Below, in pieces: positions 50,849-63,200 of a DNA stretch of 64,000 nt (its first letter is position 1; every line of letters starts with the position of its first letter). A model generated the notes under the pieces. It searched no databases and was not told the DNA's origin. It saw nothing but the letters and a program-made list of their open reading frames with translations. The DNA comes from Bacteroidota bacterium (lineage in GTDB: Bacteria; Bacteroidota; Bacteroidia; Bacteroidales; FEN-979), in NCBI GenBank assembly GCA_026391795.1, contig JAPLDI010000050.1, positions 23,473 to 87,472 of the forward strand, written 5' to 3'. The translations under genes were made by a program, and so were the position numbers.

Positions 50849-53374
50849 ATGAGAAAAACCCCTATTACATGCATTGTCATCCTCCTACTTTTTTCCAGCC
50901 ATGCTCTTTTTCCGCAGGAGATTATGAAAAAGGTCGACCTTGGCGGGAAATGGAAATTCCGCAAAGCGGGCACCAGCCAATGGATGGACGCGAAGGTTCC
51001 GGGCTGCGTACATACCGACCTGATGAAAAACGGGGTCATCCCGGATCCATTTCTGCGCGACAATGAAAAGAACCTTCAATGGATCAGTGACATCGGATGG
51101 GAATATGAAAAGACATTCACGGTATCCGATACACTTTTCCGGTTCCGCAATCTTGAGCTGGTTTGCAAAGGTCTCGATACCTATGCCAATGTATACCTTA
51201 ACGATTCACTGATCATCGTCGCCGACAATATGTTCCGCGACTGGTACGCGGATATCCGGCTTAAGCTGGTGATCGGCGTGAATAAGCTGAGGATACAGTT
51301 TCCTGCTGTAACCAGTGAAAACAAGGCCCGGTACAGCCGTTTGAAGCACAAGCTCCCGGGTGATGAAAAGGTGGTTTGCCGGAAAGCGGCTTACCAGTTT
51401 GGATGGGATTGGGGTCCCGTGCTGATCACAAGCGGTATCTGGCGCCCGATCTACATCCGCTGCTGGGATTATCTCAATGTGCTGGGGGTTCAGTACATTC
51501 AACGGGACCTGACGGATTCGGTTGCGGATATGACAGCTGTATTCACGTTTAAGGCAAGAGTCTCGGATTCAGCGTTGATAAAACTTTCGGTAAATGGCAA
51601 ACTGCTTGCAACAAAAAAGGTTCCCGCTCAATCGGGTGTAAATTATGCCCGGGTCGATTTCAGGATCGCTAACCCGAAACGCTGGTGGCCCAATGGCTTG
51701 GGCGAGCCTTACCTCTACCCCATCCGGCATCAGATTTATTTCGCAGGAAAATTTGCAGCGGAAGGAACGGAGAAACTGGGATTACGAACCGTTGAACTTC
51801 ATGAGGACGCCGATAAGGCAGGAACGAGCTTTCATTTTGTCGTGAATGGCATCCCGGTGTTCATGAAAGGCGCGAATTATATCCCCCAGGACAATTTCCC
51901 TTCCCGGGTTACCGACTCTTCCTACAGGGCTTTAATTGCCTCCGTGAAAGCCTCGAAGATGAACATGCTCCGGGTTTGGGGTGGCGGCATTTATGAGAAT
52001 GACATCTTCTATGATCTTTGTGATGAGAACGGAATCCTGGTGTGGCAGGATTTTATGTTTGCCTGTGCCCTTTACCCTGACAATAAAGACTTTATCCGGA
52101 ATATACAGGCAGAGGCTGCACAGAATGTGGTCAGGCTGAGAAATCACCCCTGCATTGCACTCTGGTGCGGCAATAATGAGATTGATGAAGGATGGAAGAA
52201 CTGGGGATGGCAGAAACAATATGGCTATTCATCCCGGGATTCCGCCGAGGTATGGAATAACTACCGCGGTATTTTTGGCGGAACGCTGCTGAGTGTCATT
52301 GCAAAATTCGATTCCCTGCGCCCGTATATTCACTCCTCTCCACGTTTCGGATGGGGCCGGCCTGAAAGTACAAAACAGGGAGATATGCATTATTGGGGAG
52401 TATGGTGGGGAAAAGAGCCATTTTCAGCCTATAAGGAGAAAACCGGAAGGTTCATGAGTGAGTACGGCTTCCAGGGATTTCCTTCGCTGGAAACGATACA
52501 GAAGTTCACCCTTCCCTCCGACCGCCAGCTTGGGTCGCCGGTTATGAAAGCTCACCAGAAACATCCTGTAGGATATGAAACCATCGATGAATACCTCCTC
52601 AGGGATTACAGACGGCCGGGTGATTTCGAATCGTATGTTTACGTCAGCCAGTTGCTCCAGGCAGAAGGAATCAAAACCGCCATCGAGGCACACCGCAGGG
52701 CTATGCCGTATTGCATGGGAACCCTTTACTGGCAGCTGAACGACTGCTGGCCGGTGGTATCCTGGTCTTCCCGCGATTATTATGGGAACGAAAAAGCGCT
52801 TCATTATTTTTTAAAGAATGAATATAACACCCTGCTGGTCTCCCCGGTCATCAATAAAGGAAGATTAAGTGTCTTCGTTATTTCTGACAGTCTGACCGAC
52901 TGCCATCCGGAACTTCATCTTTCGCTCAGGAACTTTGCAGGTAAAACCTTTTTTGATACCACCCTGACCATCTATGTCGCTCCTAATTCCTCCTCACCTT
53001 TTGTTGAATTCGATACGGTTGAAATGTTGAAGGGAAAGGACCCGAAACAGCTCATATTTGGTGTTCAGCTATCCTTCGGAAAGAAAATAATCTCACAGAA
53101 TAACCTCTATTTTGAAAAAGTCAGGGATCTTATCCTGGAAAAGCCGGTGATCACGAAGACCCTTATCAAATCTCAGGAAGGATACCAGATCACCATCTCC
53201 TCCGACAGGCTGGCAAAGAATGTATACCTTACCTGCGGACTGAAAGGGTCCTTTTCAGCGAACTTCTTTGATCTGATGCCGGGAGAGAACCGGACGGTCA
53301 CCTTTTCGACCCGTGACAACAAAACACCCATTGACAATAAACTAAAGATTATAACCCTTGCCGACACCTATTGA
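50849..53374 (+). CDS. GH2 beta-mannosidase, secreted
   Basis: This 841-aa exported glycosidase (signal peptide ALFPQ) has the GH2 layout: sugar-binding domain, immunoglobulin-like domain, TIM barrel. Key residues are the acid/base Glu444 in LWCGNNEID and the nucleophile Glu538 in MSEYGFQGFPS. WGGGIYENDIFYDLCDENGILVWQDFMFACA is the barrel signature of mannosidases. It hydrolyses beta-1,4-mannosides, for example from N-glycan core or mannan. It is followed 6 bp later by the EEP protein and then by GH92, forming a mannoside-degrading operon. Specificity is inferred from the family and neighbours. Confidence 0.92.
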   Translation: MRKTPITCIVILLLFSSHALFPQEIMKKVDLGGKWKFRKAGTSQWMDAKVPGCVHTDLMKNGVIPDPFLRDNEKNLQWISDIGWEYEKTFTVSDTLFRFRNLELVCKGLDTYANVYLNDSLIIVADNMFRDWYADIRLKLVIGVNKLRIQFPAVTSENKARYSRLKHKLPGDEKVVCRKAAYQFGWDWGPVLITSGIWRPIYIRCWDYLNVLGVQYIQRDLTDSVADMTAVFTFKARVSDSALIKLSVNGKLLATKKVPAQSGVNYARVDFRIANPKRWWPNGLGEPYLYPIRHQIYFAGKFAAEGTEKLGLRTVELHEDADKAGTSFHFVVNGIPVFMKGANYIPQDNFPSRVTDSSYRALIASVKASKMNMLRVWGGGIYENDIFYDLCDENGILVWQDFMFACALYPDNKDFIRNIQAEAAQNVVRLRNHPCIALWCGNNEIDEGWKNWGWQKQYGYSSRDSAEVWNNYRGIFGGTLLSVIAKFDSLRPYIHSSPRFGWGRPESTKQGDMHYWGVWWGKEPFSAYKEKTGRFMSEYGFQGFPSLETIQKFTLPSDRQLGSPVMKAHQKHPVGYETIDEYLLRDYRRPGDFESYVYVSQLLQAEGIKTAIEAHRRAMPYCMGTLYWQLNDCWPVVSWSSRDYYGNEKALHYFLKNEYNTLLVSPVINKGRLSVFVISDSLTDCHPELHLSLRNFAGKTFFDTTLTIYVAPNSSSPFVEFDTVEMLKGKDPKQLIFGVQLSFGKKIISQNNLYFEKVRDLILEKPVITKTLIKSQEGYQITISSDRLAKNVYLTCGLKGSFSANFFDLMPGENRTVTFSTRDNKTPIDNKLKIITLADTY

Positions 53375-53380
53375 TCAGCG

Positions 53381-54238
53381 ATGAGAAAACAATTCATTCC
53401 GCTTCTCTTTTTCTTTTGTGCGAATACCCTTTCAGGACAGATGGCAACAAAAGTGATGACCTTCAACATCCGGTACGACAATCCCGTTGACGGTGAGTAT
53501 GGCTGGAAAAGAAGGCTGCCCCTTGTAAAAGAAGTAATGCAGCAGGAACAGCCTGATATCATTGGTCTCCAGGAAGTGCTGAATAATCAGGCAGAGGATC
53601 TGCAGAAGGTATTGCCGGGATATAAATGGTCGGGTGTGGGCAGGGATGACGGAAAGGAAAAAGGGGAATATGCTCCGATCTTCTTCCGGTCAAGCCGTTT
53701 TGAAATGAAGGAAGGATCCACTTTCTGGTTGTCCGAAATCCCTGAGGTCCCGGGCTCGCGGTCATGGAATGCCGCCTGTACCCGGATCGTCACATGGGTG
53801 AAACTGAACGATAAAAAAAGCAAACATGTCTTCTTCGTTTTCAACACTCATTTTGATCATGCGAGTCAGTCTGCCAGGGAACAAAGCGCTAAGCTGCTCC
53901 TCCTGAAGATCACTGAAATTGCCGGGACTTCCGCTGTAATCCTTACCGGCGACTTCAATGACACCCTGAACAGCATTCCGGTCAGAACCCTGACATCGGG
54001 TCCCGCCGCACTTGAGAATACCCTGAACCTCTCGTCATCTTCACCTGAAGGCCCCGATTATTCATTTGCCGGTTTCCCTTTTCACCCTGAGAAAGGAGAT
54101 GTCATTGATTTCATTTTTCTCAGGAATAAAGGAGGAATTACAGTTACCCGTCACAGCATAATCACCTTTCACAAGGAGGATAAATATCCATCCGATCATC
54201 TTCCTGTTTGCGTGGAATTAGAATTCCCAACTCCCTGA
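53381..54238 (+). CDS. Endonuclease/exonuclease/phosphatase-family secreted enzyme
   Basis: The 285-aa protein has a signal peptide (NTLSGQ) and the EEP (DNase I-like) fold: KVMTFNIRYDN, DIIGLQEV (metal-binding Glu), NTHFDH, TGDFNDT and YPSDHLPVCVEL. In this clade such proteins may be phosphatases/phosphodiesterases or nucleases. Its place between GH2 and GH92 genes suggests a role on phosphorylated glycans, such as mannose-6-phosphate groups; this is inference from context. It is 6 bp from both neighbours. Confidence 0.9.
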   Translation: MRKQFIPLLFFFCANTLSGQMATKVMTFNIRYDNPVDGEYGWKRRLPLVKEVMQQEQPDIIGLQEVLNNQAEDLQKVLPGYKWSGVGRDDGKEKGEYAPIFFRSSRFEMKEGSTFWLSEIPEVPGSRSWNAACTRIVTWVKLNDKKSKHVFFVFNTHFDHASQSAREQSAKLLLLKITEIAGTSAVILTGDFNDTLNSIPVRTLTSGPAALENTLNLSSSSPEGPDYSFAGFPFHPEKGDVIDFIFLRNKGGITVTRHSIITFHKEDKYPSDHLPVCVELEFPTP

Positions 54239-54244
54239 TGCGAT

Positions 54245-57190
54245 ATGAAACTATATTGGATCCTCTTTCTTTCATCTGCCGTGCTTGTCAACCCGGATGC
54301 CTTTAGCCAGCAAACTAAGAGCCTTTCTGATTTTGTAAATCCCCTGATCGGAACAGGAGGCCATGGTCATACCTATCCGGGTGCAACACTACCCTTTGGA
54401 ATGGTCCAGCTCAGCCCCGATACCCGGCTCGACGGCTGGGACGGTTGCTCTGCCTATTATGGAACCGATACCGTCCTCTATGGTTTCAGTCATACGCATC
54501 TCAGCGGCACAGGCTGTTCAGATTATGGTGATATTTTGCTTATGCCGGTGACGGGACATGTCAGCCTTACAAATTATGGTTATCGTTCAGGATTTCATCC
54601 GGCTCCGGAAAGTGAAAAAGCTTCGGCCGGATATTACAGGGTTTTCCTCGATAAGTACGGCATCAAGGCAGAGCTGACCGCTACAAAGAGGGCCGGATTT
54701 CACCGGTACACTTTTCCGGCCGAGGCTGAAGCAGGGATTGTTATCGACCTGAAGCACCGGGATAAGGTCCTTGAATCTTCGCTGAAGGTCATTTCCGATA
54801 CCGAAGTGGAAGGAATGCGGATCTCCCAGGCCTGGGCGCAGCGGCAGATCCTATATTTTGTTGCCCGGTTCTCAAAACCCTTTACTTCAGTAAGGATCAA
54901 CAATGCAGGTCAGGTTATTCCGGTCGGCGAAAAGATAACCGGCGACAGCATCATCTCCTGTTTCATCTTTTCAACCCGGCAGAATGAAAAAGTCCTGGTA
55001 AAAGTAGGAATCTCAGCAGTAAGCTGCGAAGGCGCCAGGAAAAACCTGGATGCGGAAATTCCGGGATGGGATTTTGATAAAACTGCACAGGACGCCTCCC
55101 TGGCATGGAACAGGGAACTTGGCAGGATCCGGGTTGAAGGTGGAAGCAAAGATCAGAAGATCATTTTTTACACGGCATTATACCATGCTTTCCTCACTCC
55201 CAACCTTTACATGGATGTTGACGGGAGTTACCGCGGCCGCGACCTGAACGTTCACAAGGCGGATGGTTTTAACTACTACACCGTGTTTTCATTGTGGGAT
55301 ACTTATCGCGCAGCGCATCCGCTCTATACGCTGATCCAGTCAAAGCGTGACAATGATTTTATCCGGACCTTTCTGAAACAATATGATGAAGCCGGATTGC
55401 TGCCGGTGTGGGAACTTTCCGGTAACGAAACCGGTTGCATGATTGGTTACCATGCAGTTCCTGTGATCGTTGATGCATATATAAAAGGGATCCGCGATTT
55501 CGATGCGGGGAAAGCGCTGAAAGCCATGAAACACAGTGCAGAACAGGAACGGCTGGGATTGAAATACTACCGTTCGGGTGGTTTTATCCCCGGCGACAAG
55601 GAGAGTGAATCGGTCTCAAAAACCCTGGAGTATTCGTATGATGACTGGTGCATTTCCGTGATGTGCAGCATGGCCGGCAAGGATCAGGATGATTACAATA
55701 CCTATGCTTTCCGTTCCCAGTATTATCAAAATCTTTTCGATCCGACAACTGGATTCATGCGTGCAAAGATGAACAATACCTGGCACTCCCCTTTCGACCC
55801 GGCCGAGGTCAATTTCAATTATACCGAAGCCAATGCATGGCAATACAGCTTTTATGTTCCGCAGGATCTTGACGGACTCATGTCACTTTACGGAGGCAAG
55901 GATAAATTTGCAGAAAAGCTGGATGCAATGTTCTCCGCTTCATCCCGGACCACAGGCCGCGACCAGTCGGACATTTCAGGCATGATCGGGCAATATGCGC
56001 ATGGGAATGAGCCCAGCCATCATATGGCATACCTGTATGATTATGCAGCACAACCCTGGAAAACCCAGGAGATTGTCCACCGGATCTGCAGGGAACTATA
56101 CAGCAACAATAGGGATGGGTTATGCGGGAATGAGGACTGCGGACAGATGTCGGCCTGGTATGTGCTGAGCGCTGTGGGATTTTACCCGGTGACACCGGGT
56201 TCTCCGGTGTATGCCATCGGAACACCGGTCTTCCCGGAAACCTCCATTCAGCTTGAGAACGGAAAAACGTTCACGATCAGGGCTGAAAATCTAAACAGCA
56301 CAAACTTCTATATCCAGTCTGCAAAGCTGAACGGAAAGAACTATCCGAATTGTTACATCAGTCATTCTGATATCCTGGAAGGAGGTGAATTAACCTTCGT
56401 CATGGGATCTGCCCCAAACAGGACCTGGGGTGTTACCCCAGGCAATTATCCTGTATCCTCCATCGGATTTGCAAGGATATCGCCCGTCCCTTCTGTACTT
56501 TCGGGGAAAAAGAATTTTACAGATACAACCACCATTTCACTTACCGTTCCATTCCGGGATGAAAAGATACAGTATACCCTCGATGGAAGTGAACCAACAA
56601 GAATGTCCCTTGTTTACAGGAAGCCATTCCTCATTGACAGTTCCGTCACGCTGAAAGCGATCGGAATCCGTGAAGGATCAGCTGAGAGTTTCATGATCAC
56701 GGCCGATTTCAGGAAGATCCCGAAGAACCGGAAGATCACTTTGCAGACCGCTTATTCCCCTCAATATACCGCAGGAGGTGATATGGCGCTCATCGATTTC
56801 GAAAGGGGATCGGAAGATTTCCGGACCGGTTCGTGGCAGGGATACGAAGGTGTTGACATTGTTGCCCTCATCGACCTGGGTGAGACTCAGAACGTCCATT
56901 CCCTTTCAGCCGGATTTCTCCAGGATCAGAAATCGTGGATCTTCTTTCCGGTAGGGGTTTCCTTTTTTCTTTCGGATAATGGAACAACATGGCAGAATGC
57001 CGGAACTGTTAAAAATGATGTTCCGGATAATGATGAAGGAACTGTCGTAAAAGAATTTTCACTTATCGTTGCTGGAACGAAGGCACGGTATGTAAAGATG
57101 ATCGCAAAGAACCGCGGGATTTGTCCTCCCTGGCATCCCGGTTCAGGCAGCAAAGCATGGATCTTTGCGGATGAGGTCACCATTGAATAA
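54245..57190 (+). CDS. GH92 alpha-mannosidase with chitobiase-C and discoidin-like domains
   Basis: This 981-aa exported protein (signal peptide ending AFSQQ) begins with the GH92 signature DFVNPLIGTGGHGHTYPGATLPFGMVQLSPD, then GWDGCSAYYGTDTVLYGFSHTHLSGTG and the catalytic region (FSLWDTYRAAHPLYTL, GNEPSHHMAYLYDYA, GNEDCGQMSAWYVLSA). GH92 enzymes are calcium-dependent exo-alpha-mannosidases. After the barrel come a chitobiase/beta-hexosaminidase C-terminal-like domain (about 770-830; YTLDGSEPTRMS) and an F5/8 type C-like carbohydrate-binding domain (about 850-981). It is the last gene of the mannoside operon and is followed by a strong hairpin. Confidence 0.95.
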   Translation: MKLYWILFLSSAVLVNPDAFSQQTKSLSDFVNPLIGTGGHGHTYPGATLPFGMVQLSPDTRLDGWDGCSAYYGTDTVLYGFSHTHLSGTGCSDYGDILLMPVTGHVSLTNYGYRSGFHPAPESEKASAGYYRVFLDKYGIKAELTATKRAGFHRYTFPAEAEAGIVIDLKHRDKVLESSLKVISDTEVEGMRISQAWAQRQILYFVARFSKPFTSVRINNAGQVIPVGEKITGDSIISCFIFSTRQNEKVLVKVGISAVSCEGARKNLDAEIPGWDFDKTAQDASLAWNRELGRIRVEGGSKDQKIIFYTALYHAFLTPNLYMDVDGSYRGRDLNVHKADGFNYYTVFSLWDTYRAAHPLYTLIQSKRDNDFIRTFLKQYDEAGLLPVWELSGNETGCMIGYHAVPVIVDAYIKGIRDFDAGKALKAMKHSAEQERLGLKYYRSGGFIPGDKESESVSKTLEYSYDDWCISVMCSMAGKDQDDYNTYAFRSQYYQNLFDPTTGFMRAKMNNTWHSPFDPAEVNFNYTEANAWQYSFYVPQDLDGLMSLYGGKDKFAEKLDAMFSASSRTTGRDQSDISGMIGQYAHGNEPSHHMAYLYDYAAQPWKTQEIVHRICRELYSNNRDGLCGNEDCGQMSAWYVLSAVGFYPVTPGSPVYAIGTPVFPETSIQLENGKTFTIRAENLNSTNFYIQSAKLNGKNYPNCYISHSDILEGGELTFVMGSAPNRTWGVTPGNYPVSSIGFARISPVPSVLSGKKNFTDTTTISLTVPFRDEKIQYTLDGSEPTRMSLVYRKPFLIDSSVTLKAIGIREGSAESFMITADFRKIPKNRKITLQTAYSPQYTAGGDMALIDFERGSEDFRTGSWQGYEGVDIVALIDLGETQNVHSLSAGFLQDQKSWIFFPVGVSFFLSDNGTTWQNAGTVKNDVPDNDEGTVVKEFSLIVAGTKARYVKMIAKNRGICPPWHPGSGSKAWIFADEVTIE

Positions 57191-57211
57191 GACCTGCGTA
57201 ACCTTTTACAT

Positions 57212-57245
57212 AAAAAAGCTGCACCGTTCTCGATGCAGCTTTTTT
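57212..57245. terminator. Bidirectional terminator after GH92
   Basis: A 12-bp perfect stem AAAAAAGCTGCA / TGCAGCTTTTTT with a 10-bp loop lies 21 bp after the GH92 stop and 46 bp before the stop of the convergent giant gene. The flanking A/T runs make it work in both directions. Confidence 0.9.
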
Positions 57246-57291
57246 TGTGAGAAATGTTGCTTTGTCACTTCATCAATTTATCACCGGATCA

Positions 57292-60200
57292 CTATTTATT
57301 GATCACAATCCTCTTCATAACCACGTTAAGGCTGTTTTCAAATACAACTGTATAGACACCGTTCGGAGCTGGTCTGAGATCGATCATCTTGTTCAGCCTT
57401 CCGTTTACTTCCACATTGTTCTCTTCATAGATCTTCACACCCAGGTTGTTGTATACGCTGATGTTGATAGATTCGTTCGAAGATGTGCGGATGGAAGCAG
57501 TGAAACGTCCGTCGTTGGGAACCGGGTAGACATTGATCGTTGCAGGTTCGTGAGTTCCAATGCCAGTCGTGAGGATATGTACACGGTTTGATTCACCAGA
57601 GGAACAACCGCTGAGTGTAACCACCGACCAGTACCATCCATCCTGTGTTGCGTCGTAAGTCTGACCTGTGGCTCCGGTTATGGGGGCTCCTGCTCCGGTC
57701 TGCGTGGAAGAATAATACCACTGGTTTCCGGAAGATGCACTGCTTTGTAGTGTTGTCCCGGTATTGGTAACCACAGGGGCAGCAGGGATCGCATTGACCG
57801 TGACATTGAAGTCGGGGGATGCAACTCCGCTTCCGCAGGAGTTGGTCCCGGCAACGGTAATCACCCCGGAAACTGCACCAACTGAAAAGTTCACACTGAT
57901 GGAATTGGTGTTTGATCCGCTGGCGATCGTTGCACCTGACGGCACTGTCCAGTCGTAACCTGTAGCATTGGCAATCGAAGCAACAGTATAAACGACACCC
58001 GTTGAACCTTCGCATACCTCGGCAGAACCTGAAATCGTACCTGCGGGATCGGGCTGTGAAAGTACAGTAACAGCATAGTTGGGTGAAGTTCCGCCGTTAC
58101 CACATTGATTGTTTCCATATACCGTGATGTTTCCTGAGGTTGCATTTGCTGCATAGTCAACAGTAATGGAGTTGGTCCCCGCACCGGATGCGATCGTGGC
58201 ATTGGGAGGCAACGTCCAAATGTAGGTTGACGTGTTGGGAATCGTTGCCACGCTGTATGCCACGTTACTGGTTCCTGCACATACATTGGCAGTGCCTGTG
58301 ATGGTACCGGCCTGGCCGGGAACATCATTGACGGTAACATTGAGCACTGTAGGCTGGGCGGCATTACAGCCAACACCGTTACTGTACGTGACACTTACGG
58401 TCTGGGCACCTGCACCGATCCATGAAACCTGGATCTGGTTGGTACCTGAACCAAAATTGATCAACCCACCTGAAGAAACTGTCCAAACATAGCTTGTCAT
58501 ACCAGCTTCAGTAGTATATAGATAATAGCCTGAGTTGACACACATGTTTGTTTGTCCGGTGATGGTAGGAACGGGAAGCGCATTGACAGTAACATTGAAT
58601 ACCGTCGGAGCGGCAGCGACGCAGCCATTGGCGTTTGTATAGGTCACGCTGACGGTCTGTGCACCAGGCGTGTTCCAGGTTACGGTGATGGCACTGGTCC
58701 CTGCCCCGGAAGTGATAGAACCACCGGCCGATACAGTCCATACATATGCGCTCATACCGGTCTGGGTAGTATAGACATTACCGGCAGATCCGACGCAGAC
58801 GGGAGTGGGTCCGGCGATGGTAGGCACAGGTAACGGGTTGACAGTTACGTTGAAGACGGTAGGAGCAAGTGCAGGACAACCGAATCCATTGGTATAGTTA
58901 ACACTGACGGTCCTAGCCCCTGCAGTTAACCAGGTCACGGTGACAGTGTTGCTGGTACCTGTTCCACCAGCAGTGATGGATCCGCCGGCAGAAACGACCC
59001 ATGTGTAAGCGCTCATTCCGGCCTCAGTAGTATATACATTGCCTGCTGAACCTGCGCATACCAGAGCAGGACCTGTTAAGGTTGGTCCTGGTCTTGGGTT
59101 GGTGGTAGCCAGGTGGAAGGCGGTTGAAGGCCCGTTACAACCGGTAGCAGTGGCTGTGATCATCGAAACGCCGACCCACCCTGCAGTATAGGTAACAACC
59201 CCGGTAGCTCCGTTGATGGTAACACCGGCTGCAAGACTTGCAGCATCCAGGGTGTATGTAATCCCGGTGTTGTTCGTTGCACTTGCGCTATAGGTAACCG
59301 TTCCGGCACCCTGGCAGCGTGTTGATGTGGCACCTAGTGCGAAGACAGGAGTTCCCACGGTAGGTGTGACAATAACCGTACGGATCACCATGGATGATGG
59401 GCCGTTGCAGCCGTTGGCAGTAACCTGGATGTTGACAGTTCCTGCGAACCCGTTGGCCCAGGTCATGATACCCGTTGCGGCACCGATCACCCCTGCAGCC
59501 CCGTTACTCAGGCTCCAGTTAAAGCCAGTATTGTTGGTAGCGGTGGTTGAATAAGTGGTGGTCGTTGTACCATTGATAAGCTGACAAGTGGGCTCAACAC
59601 CTGCTGAGACAGAGATCGGGGTCGGTGTCCCCACGGTTGGTGTGACAACAACTGTTCGGGTCACCATTGCTGAAGGTCCGTTGCAGCCGTTGGCTGTTAC
59701 CCGGATATCAACAGTTCCTGAGAATCCGTTTGCCCATGTCATCACACCGGTTGTGGCACTGATGACACCTGCAGCACCGTTGCTAAGGCTCCAGTTGAAG
59801 CCGGTACTGTTGGTCGCAGTGGTTGCATAGGTTGTGGTGGTGGTACCGTTGGTGAGCTGACAAACAGGCTCAACACCTGCAGAGACGGTTATCGGGGTCG
59901 GTGTTCCGACAGTTGGTGTAACCGTGACGTTGAACACCGTGGGGGCGGCAGCAGTACAGCCGTTACCATTGGTGTAGTTCACGCTTACAGTCTGAGCTCC
60001 GGCAATATTCCATGTCACGGTGATGGCACTGGTTCCCGACCCTGCGGTGATGGTGCCTCCGGTTACGTTCCATAGATATCCCGACATACCTGCCTGTGTG
60101 GTATAGACATTCCCGGTTGAGAGCACGCATACCGGTGTAGGTCCTGTAATGGTGGGCACCGGAAGCGCATTGACTGTGACATTATATACCGAAGGTGCGG

Positions 60201-63200
60201 CTGCGGTGCATCCATTCCCGTTAGTATAATTCACACTTACGGTCTGGGCGCCAACAGTATTCCAGGTGATGGTAACGGTATTGCTTGTTCCGGTACCTCC
60301 CGAGGTGACTGAACCACCGGCAGAGACAGCCCATATGTAACCGGTCATACCGGCCTGTGTGGTATAGACATTCCCGGCAGAAGTAACGCAGACCGGATTA
60401 GGTCCTGCAATCGTAGGAACGGGCAGGGGGTTGACGGTTACGTTATATACAGTGGGAGCAAGAGCGGTACACCCGTTTGTGTTGGTATAATTAACGCTTA
60501 CAGTCTGTGCCCCTGCGGTATTCCAGGTAATCGTTACTGTATTGCTTGCCGTAGTTCCGCCCGCGGTGATGGAACCACCTGCGGATACAGTCCAGAGGTA
60601 GTTTGTCATGCCGGCCTGGGTGGTGTAAACATTGCCTGTAGAGGTTACACAGACAGGTGTCGGACCAGCGATGGTTGGCACGGGCAGTGCATTAACAGTA
60701 ACGTTCTTCACAACCGGAGCAAGTGCAGTACATCCGTTGCCATTGGTATAGTTCACAGATACTGTCTGGGCCCCTGCGGTATTCCATGTCACGGTGATGG
60801 CATTGGTTCCGGAACCAGCAGTGATGGAGCCGCCTGCAGAAACTGTCCATAAATATCCTGACATACCGGCCTCAGTGGTATAGACATTCCCTGCAGAGGC
60901 AGCACATACCGGTGTCGGTCCGGTGATTGTTGGAACCGGCAGTGCATTGACAGTGACATTAAATACAGTTGGCAAGGTTGCCGTGCAGCCATTTCCATTG
61001 GTATAATTCACACTTACAGTCTGTGCACCTGCGGTGTTCCAGGTTACGGTGATGGCACTGGTTCCTGCACCCGCGGTGATTGAACCACCGGCAGAAACAG
61101 TCCACAGGTAACCTGACATACCAGCCTGCGTTGTATAAATATTCCCTGAGGATGCTGCACAGACCGGTGTAGGTCCTGCAATGGTTGGAACCGGCAGCGG
61201 ATTGACTGTGACGTTATAAACCGTCGGTAAGGTTGCCGTGCAGCCGTTTCCATTGGTATAATTCACACTGACAGTCTGCGCACCTGCTGTGTTCCAGGTA
61301 ACGGTGATGGCACTGGTTCCTGCACCTGAGGTGATGGAACCACCGGCAGAAACAGTCCATAAGTAACCTGACATACCTGCCTGGGTTGAATACACATTCC
61401 CGGTTGATGTTGCACATACCGGAGTGGGTCCTGCAATAGTAGGAAGCGGCAGCGGATTGACAGTGACGTTATATACTGTGGGTAAAGTTGCCGTGCAGCC
61501 ATTTCCATTGGTATAATTAACGCTTACAGTCTGTGCCCCTGCGGTATTCCAGGTTACGGTCACCGTATTGCTGGTAGATGTTCCTCCGGAAGTGATCGTC
61601 CCTCCTGCAGATATTGCCCAGATGTAATTTGTCATGCCTGCCTGGGTCGTATAAACATTCCCGGTTGATGTTGCACACACCGGTGTAGGTCCTGCAAGGG
61701 TTGGAACCGGCAGCGGATTGACGGTAACATTATATACCGTTGGCAAGGCCGCAGTACATCCATTTCCATTGGAATAATTTACAGAGACAGTCTGTGCACC
61801 TGCGGTATTCCAGGTAATCGTTATAGTATTGCTTGTCGTAGTTCCGCCAGCTGTGATCGATCCGCCTGCAGAAATTGCCCAGATATAATTTGTCATGCCT
61901 GCCTGGGTTGTATACACATTCCCGGTGGAGGTTGCACAAACCGGTGTGGGTCCTGCAATCGTTGGAACCGGCAGCAGATTCACTGTGACATTATATACCG
62001 TCGGTAAGGTTGCCGTGCAGCCATTTCCATTGGTATAATTCACGCTGACACTCTGAGCTCCTGCTGTGTTCCAGGTTACCGTCACTGTATTGCTGGTGGA
62101 TGTTCCACCGGCAGTGATGGTTCCTCCTGCAGATATTGCCCAAGTATAATTTGTCATACCCGCCTGGGTGGTATACACGTTTCCGGTAGAATTGACACAT
62201 GCTGCAGCCGGACCAGAGATGGTGGGTACCGGAAGTGCATTGACTGTAACCGGGTAAACGGTTGGGGTTGCGGCAGTACAAATGCCGTTTGTATAGTTGA
62301 CGCTTACAGTTTGAGCACCCGGTGTGTTCCAGGTTACGGTCACGGAATTGCTGGTGGAAGTTCCTCCGGCAGTGATCGTCCCTCCTGCAGATATTGCCCA
62401 GATGTAATTTGTCATGCCTGCCTGGGTTGTATAAACATTCCCGGTGGATGTTGCACAAACGGGTGTAGGTCCGGCAATTGTCGGAGCTGGTGTGGGAGTA
62501 ACTGTAACATTATAAACGGTAGGTAAAAGAGCGGTACATCCGTTGCCATTGGTATAGTTTACGGATACACTCTGGGCTCCTGAACCGCTCCAGGTTACCG
62601 TGATGCTGTTTGTTCCCAGTCCGGCTGTGATAGACCCACCTCCGGAAATGGTCCAGAGATATCCCGTCATTCCTGCCTCGGTGCTGTATATATTGCCTGT
62701 GGAAACAGAACAGATGTTGTTCGGACCTGTGATGGTCGGTACAGGCAGCGGATCCACGGTTTCGTTGAAAACAGTCGGTGCTGTTGCTGTACATCCGTTG
62801 CCATCGGTATAGTTTACAGTTATCGTTTGAGCTCCTGCTGTATTCCAGGTAATCGTTGCCGTATTGCTTGTAGCAGTTCCGCCTGCAGTAATCGTTCCTC
62901 CTGCAGAAACGGCCCAAACGTAGCTGGTCATGCCTGCTTGTGTGGTGTAGACATTCCCGGTAGAGTTGACGCATGCGGCAGCAGGACCTGTGATGGTCGG
63001 GACGGGCAGCACATTGACCGTTACGGGATAAACTGTCGGTGATGCTGCTGTACAGATGCCGTTTGTATAATTGACGCTGACGGTTTGGGCACCAGCCGTG
63101 TTCCAGGTTACGGTCGCTGTATTGCTGCCCGTGGTTCCGCCTGCGGTGATTGTCCCGCCAGCTGATACCGTCCAGATATAATTTGTCATACCTGCCTGGG

